A stretch of DNA of 64,000 nucleotides from Blastocrithidia nonstop (Eukaryota > Euglenozoa > Kinetoplastea > Trypanosomatida > Trypanosomatidae): NCBI GenBank assembly GCA_028554745.1, contig JAQOTN010000001.1, positions 682,001-746,000 on the forward strand, in the 5' to 3' direction. Positions 25,420 through 36,710 of the stretch are shown one piece after another. Position 1 is the first letter of the stretch. Each line of letters opens with the position of its first letter. The notes below the pieces were generated by a model, which was given only the letters and a program-made list of their open reading frames with translations, had not been told where the DNA came from and did no database searches. The translations under genes were made by a program, and so were the position numbers.

Positions 25420-26600
25420 TTTTCTTTACAGTCAAAAAAATAAATAAATATATATATTAATATGTGATCAAGTCTAACACTTTTATTGAAGAAAATAAAC
25501 CAAACAAAATGAAAATTAAGTAGTAGTGAAAGCACTTAGTGATATATATTATTACGCTGCCGTCTGCAATGACGCATGAATTCACAGTATAGATAAGAAA
25601 GTATGTACTTTAATACAAATTTGGCTTGACAATATTAAAAAAATCAATGTAAACAATTTTGTTTGATGCATTTCTTTTATAAATAACATAGTGTAATTCT
25701 TTTACATAAAATACCAATTACAAAAACAGATATATAAAGATTAGTATAACAATACTCGTAAATAAGTAAAGAATTTCAAATACAGTGAATGACAACATGT
25801 ATTCTTTGACATTATCAGATTATTTTTATATATCAACCGATAATAAGAAATTAGAAGTATGTAGTAAATATCTTTTTGCGACATAAGGTAGGAAACTATA
25901 AAATACTTAACAGAAAATTATATATGCATATGTATATATATACACATACATATATTTATATATTATCATTTTATGATGCAATATAATACCCAGTTGCAGT
26001 AATAGTAACAGTGGAAGTATTACACAGCTTTATGTAGAAAAAAGAAAATAGGTGCGAGAAAATACAAAGTAGGTGAATCAAAATAAATATAGATACTTAG
26101 AATGACATGTAGATTAATTCAAATAAACAATTTGTCAAAAATATGAATGTAAAATAAAAATAGAGAGGATGATATCATGTCACAAAAAAGTACGTGATTT
26201 ACCGGTAAAATATGTTCACAGGCAAATATAGGGGAGAAAAATGTTTGTCACGAACTCCTGAATATTTAATTATATACACACATTTTGATCTTTTGTAATG
26301 AATATCAAAACAAGGCTGTATGTGTATCGAAAACCCATACACACTAGCATTAACAATATACTTATTGTCATTTCTTTATCGGAAAAAAAAAGGCCAGAAA
26401 AACTACAAGATTATATAACACAATATTTAACACTGCACACAACATCTGATATGGCTGAACTTTTTTTTTTAATAGAAGTGTACTTAAAAATATTTTTTTT
26501 TAATTATACTAGATACGTTTGTAAAACAAAGTCTGTGCACGTATTAAACAACAATAGTATTCTTTATCCAGTTTTGTTTAGTGGAACATCTACACATTAT
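25420..26600. other. Long AT-rich spacer
   Basis: About 1.2 kb, TA-rich around 25920-25970. A GC-richer patch at 25545-25590 has no convincing frame. No gene seen. Confidence 0.55.
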
Positions 26601-27662
26601 TTATACATCATTAGTATTAGCAATAATGTCATCATCATCATTGCTGGCTTTATCTATTGAAAGTTGTAAGTGAGTAAGTAAGTTTTTCAAACTCACCTTT
26701 TTCGGCTTTTGCGTGATGCGACATTTACTTACACTTTTCGACAAACCGCGCATTGCTTTATTAGCCGTTTGTACTTTGATTATAGTATATCATGCCAATC
26801 CTATCAACGTACATGCAATGCCAAACCCTGTTTGTGGTGTAATGCTGTTGCTACCTAAAGCAATATCAATGAAAAACACTAGTGCCGTTTTCAAATAACC
26901 GACCACGTTAACTGTTAGCGGTGAAGTTTGGCCGACAAGTAGAAAAAATGAAAAATTAACACCAAACGCAAGTATGCACGAAAGCGTTATTGTTCACAAT
27001 GTCGTGAACGTATATTCGTACGTTACTATTTTCTAAAAACCGTCAAGTGGGCCAGCGACAAATAACAATAAAAACGCACTAGTTCCAGCTTGATATAAGA
27101 GCAGCTGCATTGGGGATGCGTTCAGTTCAATTTGTTTTGTTTTACCCCACACAGTGTACAACGAGTTAGCAATCACCGCGGCACTTGCTCAGAAAGTGCC
27201 AACAAAATTCACCGTTGTATCGGCGTAAAATGTAATTGCAATGCCAACACACACCAACAGTAATGAAAGTAGTGTGGGGAGTGTTTGGTGGTGTTTGTAA
27301 ATGCACGACTCAATGCATACAATGACAGGTGTACAAAATATTTTGAAGATTTGATAGATGCTGACGGTGTTGGTCAGCAAGGACAGGTTATTGAAAACCA
27401 CATAACCACAAAATGCTAAACTTATCGGCATTACACGTCACAGCGGAAAGTGTTTGACTTTGAAGTAGCCACACCCAGCAAAGAACAAACATGAAACTGT
27501 AATTACGAGAAAATGAATTATTGTCAACACTGTGCCAAAACGGAAATTAGCGTAATTGTACACTAGTCGTTTATTTACCATGATTACACCAACGCTACTC
27601 GTTATATTGTACAATAAACTGATAACAGAAAGTCACTGTATTATCATCATCATCATCATCAT
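26601..27662 (-). CDS. SLC35E3-like nucleotide-sugar / triose-phosphate family transporter
   Basis: 353 residues, about ten transmembrane helices, no long hydrophilic insert. It follows human SLC35E3 closely in order: NKRLVYNYANFRFGTVLTII, FPLWRVMPISLAFCGYVVFN, NLSLLTNTVSIYQIFKIFC, TPVIV, LYTVWGKTKQIELNASPMQL, LLYQAG, and near the end TSPLTVNVVGYLKTALVFF, the hallmark second repeat of the drug/metabolite transporter superfamily. Trp in FPLWR, GTFWAS and DGFWK are TGA. The substrate cannot be told from sequence. Translation starts in a run of six ATG codons (27645-27662). The tail is polar and acidic (ASNDDDDIIANTNDV). Acts in Golgi or ER membranes in relatives. Confidence 0.9.
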
Positions 27663-28058
27663 GATTATAGCTATTATATATGAATACTAGATAAAATAAT
27701 TTAACTCTACTATAAAATTTGAGAAAAGAAAGATAAAAAAAGAAGTTCAAATAATAATAATTATTTTTACATTAAATAATTTCGGAAAATAACAATTAAC
27801 TCTGAGTGAATTGCAACAAAAAAAAAGGGTAATAAAATAATTATGTCAATTACTATTCCTTCTTTGAAAATACTCATAATCACGCATAAAAAAAAGAATA
27901 TACGTACAAAATGTGTTTGAATGTGCATATGTTATCAAGAAAACTAGTAGAAATAGAAATAGTTACTATGCAATGTGATCTATAAAATATAAGTCAACTA
28001 AAATTTTAATACATTACAACTTAACATTATTTTGTATGCTTTCTAATAGTAAGTGATT
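27663..28058. other. Short AT-rich spacer
   Basis: No gene or repeat of note. Confidence 0.6.
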
Positions 28059-29036
28059 TTACTTGACATATAGATTGTCAATGCGTTCATGAAGTGCACC
28101 TTGCGCGTTTCGAACTGTTTGTAGCAATCTATCGCGATTACTCTCGACCACGTTGTCCAGCTCTTTCAACTTGCTTGACAAAAGTGAACTACGCTATTTA
28201 CAAGCAGTAAAATCCTTGCGGGTACTCTACAAGGTATTTTGCAATGCTAAAAATGTATCGGTCCGCTGCCGTGATAGCTGCTTGTAGTAAATCTCATTTC
28301 GTACCGCATTTTAGGCTAATGCGTTTAGGCGTGATGCTGAAATACAATATCGCTACTACTACTATTACAGCTAATGTGAATGTTATCTTTACAGAAGTTG
28401 TAAATTATTTTTATTCGCTGTAATGTTATCATTTACAAAGTTATTATTATTAGTACTATCAATGTTGTGACTACTATTGTTGTCATTATGAGACGCAATC
28501 CGCTATCCTTGCTATTGACCATGTTATTTCGATAACAAAGAATATTAACGTTATAATGACACAGACGGAGTTGAACGTCATGCCTACTTGTTATCACATA
28601 CTTGATAATGTGTGCCAACTAATTAGTTGCGTGATCGTGGTGTTTGTTGCCCTGTGTTAGTCATCGCTGGTGAAGAAACTTGATTAGAGTCGGCACACAT
28701 ACTCTAGCACGGTTGTCCTACTGATGAACTTTACCGCTGCTATAATAAAGCGTTACATCTATCTATTGACTACTCTTTGCCTTTGGGCGTAGTAATTGAT
28801 AAAGTTGACGGTGACTGATTCGATGTATTTTGAATAGAAGCAGTATTGCTTGACTACACTTCACGGATATATGATGGTGGCACAAACCCTTTGCGTTGTG
28901 GTTCATTCACAACGGAAACACGTATTCATCCATTCTGAATCTTGTTTTGTTACGCACATAAAAGCTCATTAACATGTACACTCAACTCCACACTGTCCTC
29001 TGCTTGAAAATCATGTATTACTTTGTAATAATGCAT
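28059..29036 (-). CDS. SH3-domain protein with C-terminal coiled coil
   Basis: 325 residues. Residues 1-58 form an SH3 domain: KVIHDFQAEDSVELSVHVNE (ALYDF-like strand and RT loop), LLCAEQNKIQNGWIRVSV with the ligand-binding Trp encoded by TGA, then RKGFVPPSYIREV (G-x-x-P-x-x-Y-V box). A Ser/Gln/Asn-rich linker follows, then a helical C-terminus (ASRLNALAENAVRNEIYYK, KLKELDNVVESNRDRLL) that is probably coiled coil. A run of Glu before the coil (HSHELEEEEERYC) is written TAG, TAA and four TAG. SH3 domains bind Pro-rich peptides; partners are unknown. The ATG starts the domain directly. Stop is TAA 28059-28061. Confidence 0.8.
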
Positions 29037-29425
29037 ACTTGACAAAAATATTTATGTACTTATATGAAATATATTTACTATAATTTTTTGATCAACTATA
29101 GTTAACAAAAAAGTAAAATTTTTATGCTAGCTTTTTGTGACTTGAAAACTTATAATTGCTGTGTTTTATATGTGTTAGTAAATTTTATGAGTGAAGAAGA
29201 ATGCAGTGTTGCCAGAAAGAAATTCTGTAATTGTTATTGATGAATTATACAAAAATGTACATTTACATCATGAATTAAATGCATCATTTTATTGAAATAG
29301 AAACAAATAAACTAAATTATAAAGAGAGATAACAATTATACAGCAAACAAGCGGAAAATAGACTAGTGGATGCAAAGCTAACGTATATCACTAACTTACA
29401 TAAATCAATTATTTACATCGTTTTT
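29037..29425. other. Short AT-rich spacer
   Basis: No gene or repeat of note. Confidence 0.6.
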
Positions 29426-30814
29426 TTAAACATTAATTGATAAGCGCGTCGGTTTTGTACATTTTTTCGTGATCTGCTGTCTATTTTTTTTACTGATCGC
29501 AAGTCCTTGATCAGATGCTAATCGCCGTTGCTGTTCTGCCATTACATAATCGTACAACGCAGAACGATCATGCAAAGTTTGAAGTTGTATCAATGTTCGT
29601 TGTAGTGTAGGATCAGCTCACTAAGTGATAGCACGAATACTACTAGTATTATTATTATTCATTACCTTATTATTGTCAATATTATTAAATGTTGAATCGA
29701 TACTGTTTGCTATACTGAAATTTGGCATTTGCACTTGTGTAAAAAGCGGCGGTAAAAAGCGACTTTTCATGTTGGTCAGTGTGTTAATATTGTGCATTGT
29801 CAAACTATTCGTGTTAATCTTTTTTCTATTTGAACATCGTGGTTGTTTATTTGACAGTATCAGCGGCATTGCGTTTTAGCTTAGTAACGCTATTTGATGC
29901 TTTCCCTCTTTTAACTGTTGCGACGTGGCCTTTGACATGCTTGGCTTGGTGTTAAGATATTATGATCAGTTATGTACCTCATGCAAGTCATTATATGCCA
30001 ATGCATTACCTCTAATAACTAATGCATCTTGCCGAATGTCATCATTATTAAGGTGTTTGCATGTGAACGTAGATGAGCTATAACAATTGTCATGCAAGAC
30101 TGGTTTGTTATCACATTTACCTCAGCTAATAGTTTCTGGTAACACAGCCGTGCACTCATCATTGCGTAAGCTTGCAATCTATTTATTTTGCCTTGGCACC
30201 AATCTATTGTTAACCTAATATCGTTTATCAGTATTGCAGGATCGTGTAATTGCTGGAAGTGAATGATGATACTGAGCATTTAGCTTATTACGCTGCACTA
30301 TGGCAGCTGCCTTGTCAAGATTGTGAAAGCCAACTGTGTATGGGAGCTGACACGTTAGCAATGTTGTGTTGTTATACTACATTGCGTGTTTAATTTTTGC
30401 TCCACTAACGCGTGATAACGGCACACCCATCAAATTAAGCTACGTAAGTTATGAAATGGCAATATAGTTGCAAAGTGATTATGCAATATCATCGGTCAAA
30501 AGCTCATTCTTGCTCAAGTCTAACCTGATAACATTGTGATGAAGCATGAGTGCTGGAAATAAGTAAAAATTGATGCTCTTGTTGTTTAAGCCACAATCAC
30601 ATACCTCAAGTGATTACAATGAAGTCTTTTACTTGATAATTGCACTAATGACTGCCAACTAGTCATCATGCAGTGAATTGTGTGAAAGTGTCAAATGAAC
30701 GTAATAATCATTCAATCGCATCGCATTTCGCAGATGTTGCAGTACATCTGCTGTTAATGCACCACCTTGATTGCTTAAATCGATTCGTTGTGCTGAACGA
30801 TCAAGCACGTGCAT
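29426..30814 (-). CDS. Leucine-rich-repeat protein
   Basis: 462 residues. The N-terminal third has RNI/LRR-type repeats: AQRIDLSNQGGALTADVLQH, YYVHLTLSHNSLHDDELAVI, SLESLEVCDCGLNNKSINFY, VIRLDLSKNELLTDDIAESL and SELTELNLMGVPLS. The rest is polar, Asn/Ser-rich and ends in a basic helix (LHDRSALYDYVMAEQQRRLA). Flagellar and cytoskeletal LRR proteins of this kind are common in trypanosomatids, but no specific orthologue was recognised. Upstream of the chosen ATG the same frame stays coding-like for about 25 codons without an ATG, so the true start is uncertain. Stop is TAA 29426-29428. Confidence 0.7.
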
Positions 30815-31819
30815 TTTTTGCAAAATTAGCTACAGCAAATTTTGTAAATCTAGGCTAGGTGCAACTAAACTGAGCGCAGACCTATAAAAATAAAACTTTA
30901 ATAAATTTTGTGTGTTTTTTCTCTCTTCACTTGATTTGCTAGCAGAGAGTGTATTAAAAAAAGTAAAAAATACAAACATATAAACGGCTTGTGCAAAACA
31001 CACGTAAAAATTGCATTTATGTGCCTCATCCTATTCATTCGCACATTCTGCTTCAATAATAACTATTCAATCATCAACATTAGTAAGAACACAAATCTAC
31101 AAAAACTGAAACGTATGCAAATTTACTTTTTTTTTTAAAGTAGCACTCACAAATGTCGAGACGATGTTTACAAAAGATAATTATTGTTAAAAATCTCATA
31201 AAACAAAAAAAAACAGTATTGGTGTACAACAACGGTTAATCAGAAAGTAGGTAAGTAGCGTATAATGTACATTACATATACAAAATCAAAAGAGAAAAGA
31301 AAAAAAAATTTATTATAATTGATAAACAATATAGTGGTAACGGATGTGTGCACGCCTGTCTAACAAAAAGTTGAAATGATAAAAACAAGTTTATTGAGCG
31401 AAAATATAGTTAAAAAGCAACAATACTTGTATCATAACCTTAAAGATGAGAAGTTGTTATTTGATTCACAAACAAAAGTTAAGCAAGTCAGACGTGGTTA
31501 TACTAATAAGTATATAAAAAACACAATAATGATCATATACAAAAAGTCAGTAAATGAATGAATTTACGAAGAATGAATAGAAGAGTTAAAAAAGAAGTAT
31601 TAACAAAACATTTGTACACACAAAAAAAAAACATTTTACACTGGAGAAGTTGATTAATAAATGATAAATTATAAAACTTAGCTGCTAAACTGTAGTTTGT
31701 ACACTATACTTGTTAAATATAATGTGAAAAAAAGTAAAGTACACATCTACTTAATTTTTTTTGTTTGTTTGATCAGATCTATTCAACTACATTAATTAAA
31801 TGTTATTGTGTGTGACCTT
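30815..31819. other. AT-rich spacer
   Basis: Bases 30815-30880 continue the LRR frame (see finding); on the transcribed strand TTTTTATAG near 30883 could be the trans-splice acceptor. The remaining about 930 bases are AT-rich without a visible gene. Confidence 0.5.
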
Positions 31820-34800
31820 TTATACATTTTGTTTAGTTTTTATTACACTGTCATTGCTCACAAATTTGCTATCAATCTTCTGCCGTAAAGTCGGTGTGAA
31901 TATGACATTTCTGTCTAGTGGTGTCTTTAATACCTTCGAGTCAAAATTAATAATATCATTGACATCCACTACTTCAATTTTTGCTGAGTTCTTATTGTTA
32001 CTGTTAGCGGAGTTAGTGGTACTGTTCTTGTGCAGTTGTTTTTTGGTATGTACAGTTGCCTACTTTGACCACTACCACTATTACTAGCAATCTTCATCTG
32101 CCTATTACGATTACTCTTACTACTCCTACTACTACTATTACTATTACTATTATTCTTATTATAATTATTACTCCTACTATTACTACTACTATTACTACTT
32201 CTCCTATTATTACTACGAAGAAGAAGAAGAAGCGGATAACTATAGTTCCTAGCATTACAACTATTTTTTATTTGCATGTACATCTGTTAGCGCCTTTGCT
32301 TTAATGCCATTAAGTTTACTATGAGTGATTTGAACTACACCATCATTACTTTTCTAATATTGTTTATTTTTTCATCTCTTGTCAGTCTTGTCCAGATTAT
32401 TTCTCACCTACGTTTGCTAGCATTACCTCGTATCGTGGTTATCTTCCTTTTTACCACTAATAGTATTAACTTCTTGATTGATCTATAAATCAGTCACAGC
32501 GTGCTCATTCGCATTTATTGGTAACGATGATGTATTCATTAATTTGGTTTCACACCAAAACTGTCACAGTTTGTTAGCCTGTTCGTGTGTAATAACCTGT
32601 GCCTCAACAAACTGAAGTAAATGCTTAAACTCAATAGGCACAGGCCGCATCGCCGCATCTCGCGGTAGACCTAACGCAGTTTGTTGGGTGTTGAGTGAAG
32701 CCAACTTGAACGAGTCATCTACAGAAAGTCAAGATTATCGATTCTGCACGTGACGTTTCCTGTTTTGCTACACTGGTGACTGCAATTAATTTGCATTACT
32801 ACTAGTTATACTACTTTTTGTATTATCATAATCAACATCATCATCATCATGGTCATGTTTATATTGTTGTAGTGTGATCTACGTATTGACAACTTTGACG
32901 TTATCTCTATTGTTTGATTTTGAATTGACAGCTTTGCGCGTAAGTGGTTTGCCCCTGTTGGCTTTACTCACTTCAAGCGACATCGATGGCTAGGAAGGCG
33001 AAGCCGTTGTGTTTGGTTGTGCAGGTGATGCCAAAGATAACGTGTTACTGGTCGTAAATGTGTGTTGTTGCTACCATGGTGACGGTTTGAGTGGTGGGTG
33101 TGGTGGATTTGTGAATGAATCAGTGTACATTTCCTCCTATGGGAAGTCTGGTGCGGTGATGGGTCGAAATGTGTCTGGGGTGAAAATATGAGCCTTGGTA
33201 AAGTCCAGTTTCACACGTCCACGTCGTTAGCAGAGATCATGTGGTAGTTGCCCTGCTTTAATGCGGCCTGGTAAACCGACCGATACCGGATGTGATGACG
33301 ATGAGGATGATGAGGTGTTGGTATTTGTCGTAATAGAAGTGGGCTGAGGAGCATGTGGACGGAGGAACGACGACGGAGGATGAGGATGTGGTAGCAGCTG
33401 TAAATCAAAATTTAAATCACTGCCATCGGGTGCCGTCTCGGCACGTCGTACAGGCGGGTTGGGTCGGTTAAGTTGCGGCAGTGGCCTTTGCCCGGCAATA
33501 TGCCTGCTCAAGTGACGCTCCTTTTGACGTGCATTACGAAGTTACACCTTAAGTTGTTTGACCTGTTATTACCAGCTCTTCTCTTTAAGACGCATCTTCT
33601 ACACCATCGCCTCACGTGATTGTAAGGCGCGTTGCAATCGCACTACCTGATTCACACCAGCCGTAGGCACTGGACTGGCATTGCCGCGTGCGTTAGTTAC
33701 AGATGACGGCTATTGCTTATTGCCTAATGCTTTGGCAGCTTCTTTCACCTCTGTAGTTGTAGTAGTAGTAGTGGTATTAGTAGTAATAGGTGTTGCCTTG
33801 GCTATTTTGGTGTTATTTGAAATAAATTCATTTATGGGGCTATTTATCAAAACATTTTACAATTCCGCAGACAGCTCAATGACCATTCGAGCCTCACTCT
33901 CGCTACGCTCTTACGTTGAGGTGTTTGTATTACCATTCATCGTTGTGGTAGGCGAAGGTGAAGGAATAGGTGTACGCCTCATTTCATTAGACTTGGCATG
34001 GTGGTCATTAGCACTGTAGTGCTGTGCATGCAGTGCAATGGGTGGCAAAATGCCATTAGCAGAACGACCATTACGTTGAGGTGAGATTCGACTTCGGGAG
34101 CTAAATCCATGAACGCCATCACTCAACCTATCTTACACCATAGCACGCGCACTGACCGTGGGTGAGTTCAAGTGCTGCAAACGATGATGTGGAGAGAGAG
34201 AAATCTGAGAAGATGGTTGTCTACTAACTTATTTAGATTGTATTACATTGGCCACATCCTCTGTACGCTTGCGTGGACTTATCTCTCTACTCTTGTCAAC
34301 TCGTAGTGGTGAGTGTACTAGCTTGTGTTGTGGTAGAGACTACTTGCCAGAAGATTTATTACTAATTATATCACGTCCTAGTGTACACGATTAACCCTAG
34401 TCTACGTTTACATTTCCATTCGTACGGTTGCTTGCACCGTCAACAAATAATTTATTTTACAAGACGTGATTGATGAGCACGCGCTCATTTGTATTTTTCC
34501 GATTGGATGTACTACTACTTGCCACTTCGCCCTCGTAATCTTTGTCATTCTTGTTAAGCTGATACAATAAGTTGATAGGCAAAGATTGTGTGTCATGATT
34601 TCCCCTTTATTATTAAACATTTTTAGTGTTAACAAGACGCACCACACCTTGTTTGTTACTGTTTTACATTAATGCAGCTTTAACATCAAAGCTAATGGGA
34701 AGTGAGTTGTAGTCATGCGATGTGGTAGCACTGTACTCTTGTTATGCAACTGCTTTGCTATTTTCACTATTATACTCGTTGCTTTGTTTCTACTACGTGT

Positions 34801-35725
34801 ACTTTGTCAGTTTTTGTTATCTTCTTGCTCTGTCATTGATCATTTCAGCATCTTATTTCGTATTGAAATTCTTACTTCGAACTTAGTTTGCGTTTTTGGT
34901 GTTAGACTGTATATTAATATTGTTTGAGCCATGGATTGCATTTCCATTAATTTTAGTATTGCAAGTTGTCATAACATTATTGGCATTTATACTTGTAGAT
35001 TTAGCATCTACGTTACTTTCATTACTGTTATTTTTGTTATTATAATTATTTTTCTACTATATAAATTAACCATGTCCATTCTCAAAGTTAAAAATGTAAC
35101 GCGTTGGTGGTGCATTGTTAAATTAGGCTGCTATATCGTTTGCCCGTCGTAATCTACTGCCTGACATATTTGAAATATTTTTTGCATCTAAGTTTGTCGT
35201 TGGATCGTGAAAATCACTAATATTTTTATTACTATTGATATTGTCTTTATTTTGGTCACTACCTGTAGTAGCTTTTGGCACGCTGATACTAGATGTAAGT
35301 TTTGTGCCTTGTAATTATAAGTGTTAATGATCAGTTAATTATACATTTGATTACTTCAATGAGGAATGTCTTTGTGAATTGATTAAATTTAGTTTATTAC
35401 CATTTTTGTGTAAACTACTATGCCCGTTTGCTAACATCTGACCTTACCCATTTGGGGCAGATGACTTATTCGCAGGAAACAATTTACGAGAAACAAACTT
35501 GCCATTTCTGTTACCATTGACATGTTCAGCTTTACTACTACTACCACCAGTATCACCATTACCATTATTACTAATTTTGCTTCGCTACCGACTATGCTGT
35601 GCTTACATTATTTGTTAGTCAAGCATTTATTTGAACGCTTGCTGCTTTGCCCGCTTGACAAGCATCTCTTGTACTCGCTATTCAGTTAAGTTAACAGGAC
35701 GGGCAAAAACAACGTGCTCGGTCAT
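31820..35725 (-). CDS. Large low-complexity protein with coiled coil and stop-codon-encoded poly-Glu tract
   Basis: 1301 residues, unknown family. It starts MTEHVVFARPVNLTEERVQE followed by a helix (KQQAFKEMLDEQIMEA). Long Ser/Asn/Thr/Pro-rich segments follow. A central coiled coil at about 33530-33670 reads VVRLQRALQSREAMVEKMRL and VKQLKVELRNARQKERHL, then a Pro-rich stretch. Residues about 1171-1208 are a nearly pure Glu tract. The C-terminal 60 residues look globular or motif-bearing (KIEVVDVNDIINFDSKVL, DRNVIFTPTLRQKIDSKF). The helix near the N-terminus recalls centrosomal/basal-body proteins of the CCDC66/CSPP sort, only a weak resemblance. The phase is the same at the start, coiled coil, tract and end. 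Stop is TAA 31820-31822. Confidence 0.65.
32102..32215 (-). repeat. Poly-Glu tract encoded almost wholly by UAA/UAG
   Basis: Within the 1301-residue protein, 38 codons encode 35 Glu interrupted by one Lys, one Leu and one Ser. By my count 16 of the Glu are TAG, 14 TAA, 4 GAG and 1 GAA. In the next frame the same DNA reads Asn/Ser-rich; the Glu frame is chosen because the flanks in that phase are coding-like on both sides. Confidence 0.65.
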
Positions 35726-36710
35726 TTGATTTACACTAACTGTATATTGATAATATTTTACTATAATACCTTCTTTTCTTTCTTTTGTAAATATATATAT
35801 GTGTGTGTGTGTGTGATCTATATATCAATGTATTGTAAAAAAAAATTATAAATATTATGTCCTTTACCAATCTCTAAATGTATATAATAATTGTCAGCAC
35901 AAACAAAAAAAAAGCTTTACGAACAATACAACTCAAAATTACTTTAGTGAAAAAGAGACAAAGAGAGTTAAATAAAGACAGAAAGATATATATATATATA
36001 TATATAGAGAGAGAGGCGAATAACAATAAGTGTGATACCGTGAAACGTTCACTGTAGAGCTTTGACTTGACTATGACTGTATAGCGTCTTGTGTCTACTT
36101 TGAAACTTTATTGTAAAAAATGTGAACTAATACAAAAATAAAAATCTATTGGAAAATGTATAAGATAACTAACGAAAACACAAATAGCTTAGATACACAA
36201 TTGTAACATAGTTATTCATGTAAAAAAAAATTTATTTTGGTGGCATTGATACAAATGTCAACACTGTGCAGACTGGTAGCATGTGATACATTTATAATAA
36301 TTTATCTTACGTAAGTTAACGTGCAAATATTTTTGTAGCAAACAGTGAAGATAGTAATAGCTAATGCAGTCGGTTAAAATATATACCACTGTTGTTGATT
36401 TAGTATCACATTGATTTGTAAGTGTATAGCAACTATGACAAAAGACATAAAAATAAAATAATTTTGTATGAATGTATAAATTTTTTGTTTTTGTTTCAAT
36501 ATATATATTATTTTTGTTATTAACATTATATGTAGCTGAGAACTTTTGCTTTACTGACGATATCGTTAGCACTAGTTACACTAAGCGAAGATGCAATACT
36601 AAAATTGATTAGAACAGAAATTATAAACTAACAATGTTACAAAAAAAAAATTGTGCTATTTTGTAATAACAAAAACTAACAATTATTAATTATTTTTGTT
36701 GTTGCTATTT
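35726..36710. other. Spacer with microsatellites
   Basis: AT-rich. (AT)n-(GT)n at 35791-35814, (TA)n-(GA)n at 35987-36015. A minus-strand frame at 36258-36572 is Tyr/Cys-rich but has spacer-like composition and was not accepted as a gene. Confidence 0.55.
35987..36015. repeat. (TA)n-(GA)n microsatellite
   Basis: About ten TA units followed by four to five GA units. Confidence 0.85.

Noticed and set aside
36258-36572. 104-codon minus-strand frame rich in Tyr and Cys
   Set aside because: Spacer-like AT content and no family pattern; in this code an open frame means little.
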